In this document: one piece after another, positions 23,876-35,063 of the stretch
Numbering within the stretch: position 1 is the stretch's first letter
Layout of the letters: each line of letters starts with the position of its first letter
Program-made: the position numbers and the translations under genes
The notes under the pieces: model-generated
What the model was told of the DNA's origin: nothing
Database searches by the model: none
What the model saw: the letters and a program-made list of their open reading frames with translations, nothing else
NCBI RefSeq assembly: GCF_910592395.1
Contig: NC_088317.1
Location: 19,330,039 to 19,394,038 of the forward strand
Length of the DNA stretch: 64,000 nucleotides
Reading direction: 5' to 3'
From: Lineus longissimus
Taxonomy: Eukaryota > Nemertea > Pilidiophora > Heteronemertea > Lineidae

Positions 23876-24362
23876 CTTGAGAAGCCATGTGTGTTCAGAT
23901 TATTTAGACTAATAGTAATAGACCACAGTTCCCATGACAAGATGATTGTGAACTGACAATTTAAGTGTAAGGGTCACAGTGATGTTGATGATAAACTGGA
24001 ACCACAATGATATTGGCGCTAAACTGTAATAGTAACCATAGTGATGTTGGTGTTAAACTCCACAAAGATCTTGGTGTTAAACTGTAGCCACAGTGATGTT
24101 GGTGTTAAACTGCTTGTTCTGTGTCATTGTAGGGTACGGTATTCTGAGTTTGGCTGTGTATAATGATTAGCAGTGGATACATGATAATGTTATATTGAAA
24201 TGTGGCTTTGGATTAGCTTGTTTACTGTGTTATCGGAATAGCCTTGTCAACAGCACTTTATTAGTCTTTTGTTTGTTTATTAAATTCATTTTATTCAAAA
24301 CTTATCCCTTTATTATTTCTTTGATTCTTTTCATTTCACTTTATCACACAGCACACTAGCAG
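23876..24362. other. spacer, no gene recognised
   Basis: Contains short imperfect repeats of GTGATGTTGGTGTTAAACT (about 23980-24110). Otherwise AT-rich and unassigned. Confidence 0.4.
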
Positions 24363-24409
24363 AAGATCGATCAGCTTGTGAAAAGCTTCCAAACTGAACT
24401 GGATGCGAG
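24363..24409 (+). CDS. candidate orphan exon
   Basis: A 47-bp open segment (KIDQLVKSFQTELDA) following a long pyrimidine-rich tract and CTAGCAG, and ended by GTTTAG. It looks like a short helical exon, but no partner exon was found. It might belong to the same unknown gene neighbourhood as the antisense candidates to the left. Confidence 0.22.
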
Positions 24410-24939
24410 GTTTAGAATATTACAATCAGCGATGTCTTGTATTTCGTCTGTTTACCAGTGCCGGTTCAACAGATGTGTTGAACAGCACTTGTTGGAGGCT
24501 CTTCATCGTGAAGGCCTATACATGCTTCCCGAAATTGGTGGCTTGTATTGGAACTAACTTTTTCCCCCTTGTCCGTCATCAAAGGCATTCAAGTGTGTTG
24601 GTCAACCATGACTATCTCCTTTGTCCCTACACCATAAGGCCTAGTGTCTCCTTATGACATCACTATTTCGGACACTCAGCGCCCCATTTCTGGAAAGGTG
24701 TATAGGACAGGAACTTGGCACAGCCAGCATGGGTGCACCTGAAAGGACCGTAGCACTCTGTCTGGCTACCGACACCAGCAAGCCAAGGTCCCAAAGCAAT
24801 AATTAAGTCAGACCAATAGAAATCATTTCTCATTCTGTTACCACATTTCCAACTAACATACAATGCATTTTAGAGCATGCTTACATATTTCCCTCCATTC
24901 CACACGACGGCAGAGCGTCCACGTCCACTACAAAAAAAA
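24410..24939. other. spacer, no gene recognised
   Basis: Non-repetitive DNA with open frames on both strands (24403-24657 plus, 24663-24863 minus) but no motif or splice structure that I can support. Confidence 0.35.
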
Positions 24940-25340
24940 AAAATTTTCGCTCAAAGTGAACCAACATCACCAATAGTCCAAAAATATTTTTGATTTAGAA
25001 ATTTTTGAAAAATCTTCAACTGACTTGAGTGATGAAAAAGTTTTCAAGTACAAAATTTTTTTCTTTAAAAAATTTTTTTTTGTTCCTCAAAATGCACCTA
25101 CATCACCAAAAAGTGCAGTCCCAAAATATTTTTGATTTTGAAATTTTTGAAAAATTTTCAACTAACTTGAGAGATGAAAAAAATTTTAAGTACAAAATTT
25201 TTTTCTTTACAAAAAAAATTTTTTTGCTCAAAATGCACCTACATCACCAAAAACTGCACTCCCAAAATATTTTTGATTTTGAAAACTTTTCAACTGACTT
25301 GAGGGATGAAAAAATTTCTAAGTACAAAAAAATTTTCTTT
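24940..25340. repeat. AT-rich tandem repeat, about 140-bp unit, 3 copies
   Basis: Three imperfect copies with CATCACC anchors near 24965, 25101 and 25242. Each contains CCAAAATATTTTTGATTT and long A and T runs. It directly abuts the interspersed repeat to its right. The 182-codon plus-strand frame across it (25029-25577) is a product of low-complexity DNA. Confidence 0.85.
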
Positions 25341-25575
25341 GGACAACATTTGGACACTAGACCTCGCATTTCCCCGTCCACAAAGTCAAAGGCCACTTCG
25401 AAAACCTTCAAAAAATGGGCAAAAAAGCCCGTCCACTCATTGATCAAAATCACCCATCAAAATATATTTCACATATATGTCACAAAGAAATGCCAGCCCA
25501 CCAAACTTAGAGGGCCACTGTCCACACTTTCGTCCACACTTTCGTCCACAGTTACACCTACCCAAAATAGCTCGT
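25341..25575. repeat. interspersed repeat, copy 1
   Basis: A stretch from TTTGGACACTAGACCTCGCA to CGTCCACAGTTACACCTACC is closely matched by a second copy at 40516-40754 plus 41055-41080. The minus strand is open in both copies and shares FLKVFEVA and RGLVSKC, so the source may have been coding. The repeat family was not identified. Confidence 0.85.
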
Positions 25576-25991
25576 AAGGAAAGTGGGACTTGAGCCGTGG
25601 TGGCATAAAAGTACATAGGGATTTGAGGCAAGAAGTACGGTAGAAACGGGAAAGGCCATCAGAATTATTTTTTTCGGGGCGGGACGTCTTATTAGGGTGT
25701 TTTCGCAACCTCACGCGAAACGCCTACGTGAACGCCTATGTTCACGCACGTAGGCGTTCACGTAGGTTCTGTTTATTTGTTTTCGCACTAGCGCTCGTGT
25801 ACGTGTACGTGTACGTGTACGTGTACGTTTACGTGAAAGTTGAACGGTATGCTCTTTTGTGGGGAATAGGCATTCATGTTAAACATCTTACGCAATTAAG
25901 GCGTGCACTCTTTGATAACGATGTCCGATTCTCGGACCCAAGGAGAAATTGCACATTCATGTATTATACATGACATACTGGTAGCAAGAAA

Positions 25992-27552
25992 ATGGCTGTG
26001 TATAACATGCCGATAGAAAACGTGCTGCAACTTGCCGTTGTGCTTGAGGACGACGGGCTACTTTTGGCAGCAGCTGAGAACAAGAAGTCGAGATCAACCT
26101 ACAACTCGGAAACCCTGCTGTTTGACCTGGAAAACCAAACAGACGGAGAAAACAAGGCAATGTTTCGGTTTTCCAAGGAAGAGATCTTTAGACTTGCCGA
26201 AGCTCTTAGAGTTCCAGACAAGATAGTACTCCGCAATCGTGGAGTAACGAATGTAAGTCGGTACTTTCATGCCTATTTTCCGACACTGTTCTTAGACAAA
26301 CATACACTCAGTTGGCTGTTAAACATGACACACATTCAGGAATGAGAGCGGCAAAGCCATCAGTGGAGCAATGCCGTATTTTGTAGTCTGTTTTCACTTA
26401 AAGAGTATCATTACTGAATGACCACTAACAAAGCTATCATAGGGACAGGGACATCGAAAAGGTCGGAATGGCTTCTAACCAATTATTTGCTTTTTTAGGG
26501 TGTTGAAGCTACATGTGTTCTTCTGAGGCGGCTGGCTTATCCAAACCGTCTGTGTGACCTGGAGGGGGTGTTCGGAAGGCCTGCAAGTACACTATCGCTG
26601 ATTTTTACTTACATGGTATGTTTTGATGTTGCAAACTTGTTAGTCTAACAGATGCTTCCTATATACATAATATAAGACACCTCGTGGCCGATATAAAAGA
26701 GACTGACACCAGAGCACGTACAACACCAGGTCAACCTTTTTCATTCTTAGTGTATGTATTTAGCATGACCGACGGATTTTACACTGTATGGGCCATACAA
26801 CCCCAAGCCGCGTTAAAAATATCTAAAACTTGTCCGGTGTTTTATTTTCAGGTTGACCACTTGTGCACAACATTCGGTCATCTCCTGTCGAACCTCGACC
26901 AGCCTTGGCTTGATGCACAGCACATCCAGACATATGCGGAGGCGGTGGAGGCGAAGGGTGCTCCACTTAGTCATTGCTGGGGATTCCTGGATGGAACCGT
27001 CCGTCCCATCTGTCGGCCGGTACAGTTTCAGAGAGTGTGCTACAACGGCCATAAGAGAGTTCATGCACTCAAATTTCAATAGATCATGCTGCCCAATGGG
27101 CTGATTGGCAATTTGTTTGGGCCAGTTGAAGGAAGAAGACATGATTGTGCCTTGCTCCGAATGAGCGGGCTTTTGCCGCAGTTGCAGGCCTTGGATTTTA
27201 CCGATCAGGACGGAAATCCATACTACTTGTATGGCGACACAGCCTACCCTATTCGGCGCTGCCTGATAAAGCCGTTCAAGGGAGCGAATTTGACGGAGGA
27301 ACAAGTTGAATTCAACAGAGGCATGTCGAGCGTTAGGGAATGTGTAGAGTGGGGGTTCGGGAACATAGTGCAAGAATTTGCTTTTTTAGATTTAAAAAAA
27401 AACCCTAAAAGGTCTTTTTGCAGCCGGTCGCAAACATGTATTTGGTTGGAGCGCTCCTGACAAACTGCCACACCTGTATTTATGGCAACACCACATCCAT
27501 GTTCTTCCAGTGTAATCCACCGTCACTCGAGGAGTATTTGCGACCGGTGTGA
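25992..27552 (+). pseudogene. HARBI1-like DDE transposase, disrupted
   Basis: Exons 25992-26252, 26499-26615 and 26852-27552 with good splice sites and phase 0. The protein resembles the PIF/Harbinger nuclease (DDE_Tnp_4). A leader is followed by a helical DNA-binding-like part (RFSKEEIFRLAEALRVPD). The catalytic motifs GFLDGT, YGDTAYP and CVEWGFG follow, so all three acidic residues (D, D, E) are present. Two lesions are visible: an in-frame TAG at 27080-27082, just before IMLPNGLIGNLFGPVEGRRHD, and a frameshift in the A-rich run around 27391-27411. After the frameshift the family tail (MYLVGALLTNCHTCIYG) continues in another frame to a TGA at 27550. An active element would supply the endonuclease and strand-transfer reaction in the nucleus. 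This copy is probably dead or expressed only as a truncated product. Confidence 0.9.
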
Positions 27553-27703
27553 TAGAATCAAATGCCCTCCCTTTCCTGATGCCCGCCTGCATTGTTCGTC
27601 TTCGGATTAAGGGTCTTGGCCTCTCGGGAGGCCTATTGAGTGGTGCCGTGTTCTATTGTTGAGGGCATTTAATATCAGGGGGCATCTGATTCTATTACAC
27701 CGG
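27544..27703. repeat. inverted repeat between the two Harbinger genes
   Basis: CCGGTGTGATAGAATCAAAT at 27544 is complementary, with two mismatches, to the stretch ending ATTCTATTACACCGG at 27703 (arms about 26 bp). The left arm overlaps the transposase stop codon. It may be a small nested element or a shared 3'-end structure of the convergent transcripts. Confidence 0.8.
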
Positions 27704-27933
27704 CTCAACTTCTACATGTACATTGTAATGTGAATTGTCAAGAATACTTTAACACCAGAATGCTGCTGGAAGCCATTGGATTTGTAAATATATATCATAT
27801 GTAAAATACATGTAAGCCCTTAAAAAAGAATAAAAAATCAATGAACGTTGTTAGTTGCAAGCATGTAATTTCATTTCATTCTACATGTACATGAAATTGT
27901 ATGGATCTCTTGAGTAACTTTTTCGCCAGGCAG

Positions 27934-29646
27934 TCACGCATCATCTGCATATATACCTTGTTTTTCTTCTTTCTCCATTTCCAATCTTTGCTCCCGTTCC
28001 TTTCGTTCCATTTCGAACTTGGCTGCCTGCAATTTCAGCTCCTCCTTTAGTTCCAATTCCTCCTTCTTTAACTTAGTTTCCTCATTTTTAATCTCTGCAT
28101 CCTGGCCTAGTTTTTCGGCGAGGTAGTCTGTCAAAGACGTTGTTGATCTCCTTTTCGCACCTGAAATAAGGATTAAACCTGATAAGGATTAAACCTGGTA
28201 TTTATAACTAATATTTGGCCAGTTATTTGAGGGGTAGGACATCCGTATTTGAGGTGAGACCAAAAGTTGGGTAAACGTTTTGGAAGTCTGCTATTACCCC
28301 CGTTCAACATTCAGTTTTCTTACACTGACAAGATCGTGAAGGCTCGCCACCTCGTCCCCTGGGCTTAAGGGGCGAGATGGGCAGGTAGTTCGCCATATTG
28401 TAAACGACCATCAACCCCGTCGAGCGGGAAATACCCTTGGAACGAGGTTGGAAGATTCGCTCTGCTAAAACATGACTAACATCGTCCACGGCAGTACTTA
28501 GGGTTCACTAACTTCTTGACACCACAAGATTTGTGGAACTGTTTTGCGGCCTTGTTTTGTATTCTGCTTTCTCTCAATACATACATAAAATACAAGCGTA
28601 GACATACTTTTGGTTTTGCCCTCTGTTGCAGCTTGCCGAATCGCTTTTCCGGCTTCCTCCAACTGTTTTTCTTTTTCATCCTTTGATGGCGCATCCGTTA
28701 CGGCTTGTAACGCTTTAGCAGCTTCCCGCTCATCAGCCATGGTTACCATTTCACCCAGGAGTTGTTTTCTTTCATCGTACTCTTCAGCTGTACCAGAGCT
28801 AAAAGGCGAATGAAGCTTGAACATATCAATAAAGTCGACCCGATTGGTCAGGAGCCTCCGCTTTTTGGGACTAATGACTTGGCCCAACAAAACACTTCCA
28901 TGCGCATAGAATATTGACAGAAAGCAGAAACTTGTTTTAGTTTAAAGTTGGCGAGTACTTCAAATTGACAGTTTTTTGGTTAGGAGATAATTTACAATGG
29001 ATGTTAGCCCAAAATACCATGGACATCATACTGTAGGAGAGAATAGCATGCGCGGACATATTTTGGGACACGCCATAATTTGTAGGCCTAACCATAAAGT
29101 CATCGCATTATGCGGAGAATGTGAAATGTGATCTGGTTTTGTAATACCGCAGGCAAGTAACCTCCTCTCGATAGGCCCGAAGTTTAGACCATCCGTTATG
29201 AATGATGACCACTGTGAATACTGATTATCTTTCCTCAACGCAATTGGTTAGAAGTTCCATTGGGGCGGAAACTGATCTTAGAAGGTTGGGCTATGGCAAC
29301 GTAAACTCCAAGTCTAATCTTTAAGTTAATTTTTGGACAAGGCATGGACAGAAAAATAACCTTGCGTTCAAACATTTTAAAAAAGTGGAAATACTTACCA
29401 TTTTATGGAGTCTAGCTCCTCTTTTTTAAACATCTTTACCAGGCGCTCACATCGCTCTTTTACACATCTTGCTGTGAGCATACCGAAATGGTCCCCCACT
29501 TCTTTGGTCTTCTTTTTCTCTTTCACCCAAGTGTTAAGAGCTGCTGCTATTGTTTCCCATCTATTTGCATCACCATCTACCGCCACAGCTTCCCGCAACA
29601 TTGCGATATCCAGCGCAGGAAAAAAACGGACGAATTTTTTACTCAT
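27934..29646 (-). CDS. Myb/SANT-like Harbinger accessory protein, intact, 3 exons
   Basis: Exons 29399-29646, 28608-28798 and 27934-28160 (minus) join in phase (2, 1) to 221 codons without a stop. The N-terminal 80 residues form a Myb/SANT-like trihelix (FFPALDIAMLREAV, then NRWETIAAALNTW, then RCVKERCERLVKMF) with conserved tryptophans. A middle part (SGTAEEYDERKQLLGEM) matches the family pattern after the Myb domain. A strongly charged coiled coil (KEELKLQAAKFEMERKEREQ) ends the protein. In Harbinger elements this partner binds the transposon ends and helps bring the transposase into the nucleus. The ATG follows an in-frame acceptor (TTTCAG), so a 5' non-coding exon is likely. The open frame is intact although its transposase is broken. 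Confidence 0.85.
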
Positions 29647-30458
29647 AATTGCTCCTGAAATGAAAACAAAGCAAAATAAAGGTTGCAGGCATCTCATGTG
29701 TGGATGAAGTATCTAAACTAATAGCATGTAGTCTGTCTACCTAATATCCAGATTGCTTGAGTCGCGGTGCAAATAAATCCGGGCACCCATACACCCCTGT
29801 TCGGTTGAAGAGCTTGAAATATAAACACCGAAAGGATAGGCAAGAAACGAAGATTTTCCCGGGGCCACCACGGTGCCGGTGTACAGGAAAGAAAGGGGGG
29901 AAATTCGGACAACACAGAGACAACGTGGCAGACACATCTTTGAAATACCCATGGGGCATAGGCCATGGGCGTACAAGTGCAGAACTCACCTCTATCCAGC
30001 GAAATGGACGGTCGAATAGGACGCGCACTTTTATAGGCCTGTGGTTTACGTCATACAGTGCGCATAAACTACTGACGTAACAGTTTCGGGATTCGATTCA
30101 CGATGAAAGGCCATTTATAAGCAAAAACGCGCGTCTGAATAATAGAGCTTTAACGAAGGCCCGCACGTTATCCGTGAAATGACTTTCACTCGCGTATGTG
30201 TATACGTCACAGGTACACAATTTTCAGTGAGTAGACGTTCACGTAGGCGTTTCGCGTATCGGTGCGAAAACACCCTAGTAAGTCGGGGGGACGAAAAAAC
30301 GAAAAATTAAAAAAATAATAATTTTGTTTCATTTTTATTATCTCGGGGGGGGGGGGGGGGAATGAAAATGAAACAGATTTTTTTTTTCAAATTTGTTTTG
30401 TTTCGTTTTCGTAAGTCGTCCCCCCGACTTAATTAGTCGTCCCGCCCCGAAAAAAAAA

Positions 30459-31290
30459 TGTCGATGTCCTTTCCCAGTCATTGTTCCTTTCAGAACTGTC
30501 GAGCCTCTTCACAAATAGCGGATGTCCACGACTGAATTACTTTTAAATCAAGATCATCCTTTTGACTTTTGTTCACCGTAGTTGACAGAATCGGCTGTAG
30601 ATAGTGTATTATAACATCCACATGTCATGCTTCCTTACCACATGAAACCTACTAAAGCTTGGTGCCAACCTGACTATGACCAGATCAGCAGTACAAAATA
30701 TACAAATTATGCTATGATCCACTCGTATAAGGCTGGCACAACAAATGCAGTGACCATGACGAGCACGGAACGATTCTATTATTTAATGACATGACGTAAG
30801 TCGTTCAACTGATGTTACCAACGCTCCCAATAAAAACTGCGCATTCAAGACTCGTGGAGCTTCAAGATCAGACGCGACGAGCACAAGCCACGCCACGTTT
30901 TCTAAGCACAGGCCACGCCACGCAATGGTAAGACAGATTCGGTCTTGGGCATAACTCTGGCATATCCCAACCTCCACTTCTCTAAATGAGCACACATCCA
31001 ATTCCGAATTCCGATTTCCAAGAAATTTGCCGTTTTCCTCAACAACCAAGAAGCCAATGACGGCTGCGCACTGAATCATTCCTGTCCAGTCCTCGCCACA
31101 TGCGAACTCCTGCTTCATTTCAGTATGCCAAGCAGTTTTTGAATTTCGTCTTACTCCAAAGATTTATCCCCCCCCCCCCTTCAATTCAAAATATTTCCCC
31201 TCGTTTGGCTGCAGAAAAGACTTCGTGGCCGAACTCCACGTGTCCTTTTTGGCTCACCGTAGGGGAGTCTATGTAATACCGCAGTGTCCG
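30459..31290. other. spacer, no gene recognised
   Basis: Contains a C-run at 31169-31179. A minus-strand 111-codon frame (30783-31118) has a protein-like composition but no recognised domain and no splice support, so it is left uncalled. Confidence 0.35.
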
Positions 31291-32440
31291 TCGTCCGTCG
31301 TCGTATCCTATTTCAAAAACAGTGGCACGTTTCTTAACCGCTAGGGCTATGAACTTGAAACTTTGTACACGGCACCCCCTAGGTCAGGTGACCTCTGACA
31401 CTGAATTTCGGTCCGATCTGATACTCAACTGGGCCACCAGGGGGCCAAATGTCGATATCTAAAAAGTGTGATATCTCGCTTATTAGTGACTTGTTTTCGA
31501 TGAAACTTGTCTTGTAGGTACTCATAGCAAATATACATCTTATATCATACGGGTTTTTAATTTGACCTACTTTTCAAGTTCACAGAGGTCATATGGCGTA
31601 AATTGGCCGTTAGAGTGTAAACTATGTCACGTTTCTTAACCACTAAAGCTATGAACTTGAAACTTAGTACATATAACCCCCTATATCACATAGCCTCTGG
31701 TGCTGAATTTCAGTTTGATCTGATCCTCAACTTTGCCACCAGGGGGCCAAAAGTGGATATCTAAAAAGTGTGATATCTCGCTTATAAGTGACTTGTTTTC
31801 GATAAAATTTTTATGGTAGGTACTCTTAGGAAGAATACATCACATGTCTTACGGGTTTTCAATTTGACCTACTTTTCAAGGTCACAGAGGTCATATGGCG
31901 TAAATTGGCCGTTAGAGTGTAAACTATGGCACGTTTCTTAACCAGTAAAGCTATGAACTAGAAACTTGGTGCATATAACCCCCTACATCAGATAACCTTT
32001 GATGCCGAATTTTGGCCTGATCTGATTCTTTATTCGGCCACCAGGGGGCCATAATGGAAAAAGGAAGAAGTGCAATATCTTGCTTATTTGAGTGAATTGT
32101 TTTCGATAAGATTTTTATGGCAGGGACTAGCAAGGATACACCACGTGTCCTACGATTTTTGGATTTGACCTCCTTTTCTAGGTTACAGAGGTCAAATGGC
32201 GTAAATTGGCCATTAGAGTGTAACTATGGCACGTTTCTTAACTGCTGAAGCTATGAACTTGAAAGTTGGTACATGTAACCCCCTACATCAGATAATCTCT
32301 GACACCGAATTTTGGCCTGATCTGATTCTTGATTTGGCCACCAGGGGGTCAAAACTGAAAAAGTAGGACGTGCAATATCGCGCTTATTAATGACTTTTTT
32401 TCGATGAATTTTTTATTGCAGGGACTCTTAGTAATCACAC
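31291..32440. repeat. 302-bp tandem repeat, 4 copies
   Basis: Copies are anchored by CACGTTTCTTAAC at 31326, 31628, 31930 and 32230. Each also holds GCCACCAGGGGGCCAAAA-like and CAGAGGTCATATGGCGTAAA motifs. The first copy is preceded by GTCCGTCGTCCGTCGTCG. Divergence between copies is moderate, so the array is older than the minisatellites in the gene introns. No coding potential is evident. Confidence 0.93.
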
Positions 32441-32867
32441 GATATTGATCTTGTTGATGTCATAGACAATTTTTGGTTGGATCATAAACTTATATATACT
32501 GCCCTGTCTTATTACTTGACATCAATACACGTCTAAAAAAAGTCTTCATGCCTGATTCACCATATTCACCTCTAAACTCAGCATGATCCTGCCTACTAAA
32601 AGATGTATACGGTGAGCACAATGGCCCCTGGCCGTTTCATGTTCGTGAGGTTTAGACAGTTTCGGTTGGTTTTGGATCTCGTTAGTGAGGTTCCGCAACA
32701 CTCCCGAATGACGACGAGGTATTCTTTGTTTTCGTGACGAATTCTTTTATGATTTTGTTCGAATTCGTCAAGAACACCTCAAAAATCGCACCGTAAGCTT
32801 CTGGGCCTTTCACTCGGAACAAGTTTCTAGAGCCCGTGTTACCGTTACTATCACTTTTATCATTGCA
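32441..32867. other. spacer, no gene recognised
   Basis: Unique sequence ahead of the exon-like segments that start at about 32869. A minus-strand 69-codon frame is unassigned. Confidence 0.35.
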
Positions 32868-32868
32868 G

Positions 32869-34443
32869 ATGCCCCAAGCCAAGTTCTCCAATGCAACCGA
32901 CCATGAATGATGTCTATCGCGAGGTGAAGGGTATGTATAGAGTGATATGTATGTGTGATTAGCTGGGGGAGAGGGTTTGGGGGGCGTGGGATGTGGGAGG
33001 TTGTCGAGGGGACGAGTATGGGTGCGTGTTTGTGTGTTTGGTTGATTTATGTCCTGTATTTTTTTGCGTTTTCTGTGTCTTTTGCATTAGTTGTGATGTT
33101 GACTCTCCAATTCCATTTACAGAAGGTCCATTCCGCGGACTCCGTATGGAAGGCGTGTGCCAAGCAGCCGACCGACGACGTGGCGGAGTCCAAAGCACGG
33201 TACGCTTTGTGTCTCTTGTCGGGCGCCCCTAGGGGACCCTGTCGTTCGGTTCCACGACTGAGGGGGGGTTCAGCATGAGGGCGTGTCGTCTTCGTTCATT
33301 TTGCCATTTCAACGCGAAAAAGAGAGGTTTTTATATTAAATAGGCCTTCCCTCTCTTACGCTGTTGAAGGGCTTAAGAAAGTTGACGACATGGTGCGGGA
33401 TGGAGTCCGGGACGGGCTCCGGACTCGCCTTTGCCGTTAATCAGACGGCTCGCACTTAACTTGATGGGTTAACCCTCTATGCTCTCCGGCGGCAGTCGTA
33501 GAAGATCAGGCACTGAAGTAGATGATATCACAACAAACAGGTGAGATTCACATTTTGTTAAGTCATTGATGTTTGCGCAATTTTAGCTCTTTGACCGATT
33601 CTCCACTGAGATGATTGAAACATCCAGAAAAAAATTTGAAAGATTATACGAGATCCTACTCCAGTTAGATCGTTACATTTCCCGCACTGTTTGAGACTTG
33701 TTTATGATTGGGATAATCGTCTTACTTCCCAGCCTCCAGCAACAACCCATGCAAAGTGAGCAACGTAATCTCACGTCATACCTTCGACAGCCATTATGTG
33801 CATTGCGCATGACGTCATCACAATTAGTACGCTTACCTGGTCACAACATAGTGATCTTCACCTTGTGACACCTAGACGCAAGGACCCAACGCGACGCGTA
33901 GCGGCAAAATTGGCATCATGCCTAGTCTCTAAAAGGCAGCACAGTTCGCAATAGCAGACGCCACTACAGTATAGTACCCCCTCACACTCAGAAACCACCA
34001 AAGCCCACCCCTTCCTGCTACCTTAATACTTCTGGTTTATTCAATACATGTAAGATCTTTTCCCACTGAATCCGTTTCCATTTACAGCATCGACGGAAAG
34101 ACCACCTCCGAATGGAAGGAAGAGGGTCGGTGCGATGGGGCATGCTTGAGGAGGGCTGAAGATGCACGATCGTGGCGTGACATACGTCTGGGGATGGATT
34201 CGGACGCGAGCAAGATGTGTGCCGCATTTAGGGTAACTTCATTTCATTATTTTTGAACCCAATTTTAAAAATTATGAGCGATTTAAATCGTTAAGATTCT
34301 TTTCAGGAAGAGCATCCGGGAGACCAGTGCGAAGCAAGATCCATCTTGCAGAGCCAAGAACACCGCAGAGAGCCCAGCGTGACGCAGACCCCACTATACA
34401 GAGGTTTGAACATGATCCCAGTTTGAACACGACAAGGACTTGG
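32869..34443 (+). other. exon-like segments of an unrecognised plus-strand transcript
   Basis: Segments with acceptor and donor signals: about 32869-32935 (contains QPTMNDVYREVK), about 33122-33200 (GLRMEGVCQAADRRRGG), about 34087-34230 and about 34308-34440. The first two join in phase. The second and third share a TTCCATTTACAG acceptor and a CTCCGTATGGAAGG / CTCCGAATGGAAGG core, so one may be a duplicate of the other. The third hits a stop in the phase the second would impose. A long non-coding RNA, a decayed gene or a gene with alternative exons are all possible. Confidence 0.25.
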
Positions 34444-34844
34444 TGAGTAGATAGAGGCGAATTTAGCTCTCATCACAGTGAGCATACACGGGCAAAAATA
34501 TATATATAGATTCTATATAGATTTTGTGTTTACCATTTCTATATAGCTTTACAGATTCTTCATAGAAATTTCTGCCTGTGTAGCTGTAGGTGCTTGAAGG
34601 AGTAGGCTGACATGACCTTGACCAGGGAAGCAAAATGGTACCATTAGAACCGTTCATTTTGGATTAATCCCTTAGGACCATTTTATTGGATGCCAGATAT
34701 TCGAGTGATCTACTGAGCCCTTCAATTGGTTGGCCGCCATTTCCCGTAATTTGAAAGCGCATCCACTATACCATACTATGCAGCACAGCTTGTTTACAAA
34801 TTGTCTTGACGTCTTCAAATATCTGCCGTGACTTTGACTTTCAG

Positions 34845-34964
34845 GACAACAGCCGTGCCTGGCCACCTGACACGATCCTGCCAAGGGAAGCGGTTGTGCC
34901 GTTATCTTTTGATCGATTCCAAACGGCCAGACAGCCGATGGAGAATGCTGCAGTGTTACTTCAG
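34845..34964 (+). CDS. candidate exon of an unrecognised gene
   Basis: A 40-codon, phase-0 open segment (contains PREAVVPLSFDRFQTARQPM) with a good acceptor (CTTTCAG) and a GTAAGC donor. Its tail and donor are tandemly repeated. The protein is not recognised. A later terminal-exon-like segment (37367-37408) could belong to the same gene, but the intermediate exons could not be joined. Confidence 0.4.
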
Positions 34965-35063
34965 GTAAGCAGCCAGACAGCCGATGGAGAATGCTGCAGT
35001 GTTACTTCAGGTAAGCGGCCAGACAGCCGATGGAGAATGCTGCAGTGTTACTTCAGGTAAGCA
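34926..35063 (+). repeat. 46-bp tandem array spanning an exon tail and donor, 3 copies
   Basis: The 46-bp unit (GCCAGACAGCCGATGGAGAA onward, including TTACTTCAG|GTAAGC) occurs three times, with GT donors at 34965, 35011 and 35057. As 46 is not divisible by three, each added copy in the mRNA would shift the frame. The three copies are almost identical. Confidence 0.95.

Larger units (their letters stand above)
25693..30277. mobile_element. PIF/Harbinger DNA transposon, 4.6 kb
   Basis: The terminal inverted repeats start TAGGGTGTTTTCGC and end GCGAAAACACCCTA. Subterminal inverted CGCGAAACGCCTACGTGAAC motifs follow on both sides. The interior has the two genes typical of the superfamily, in convergent orientation: a DDE transposase (+, disrupted) and a Myb/SANT-like protein (-, intact). 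A (TACGTG)n tract lies at 25796-25833. The expected 3-bp target duplication is unclear because the flanks read TTA on the left and TAG/TAA on the right. Confidence 0.88.
25669..30458. mobile_element. older palindromic element split by the Harbinger insertion
   Basis: The left part TTTTTTCGGGGCGGGACGTC (25669 on) is mirrored at 30430-30458 by GTCGTCCCGCCCCGAAAAAA. An inner pair, GTCGGGGGGACGA (30282 on) and TCGTCCCCCCGAC (about 30416-30428), continues the palindrome. Removing the 4.6-kb Harbinger element would leave a roughly 200-bp MITE-like hairpin with a G-run (30345-30360) near its centre. Confidence 0.7.

Noticed and set aside
25029-25577. 182-codon plus-strand frame
   Set aside because: Low-complexity Lys/Phe-rich translation of A- and T-runs in a tandem repeat.
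30783-31118. 111-codon minus-strand gene
   Set aside because: No recognised domain, no splice signals or neighbouring exons; kept only as a note.
33122-34230. Two exons as a tail of a LINE open frame
   Set aside because: Weak resemblance only (charged Trp-containing segment); no reverse-transcriptase motif nearby.
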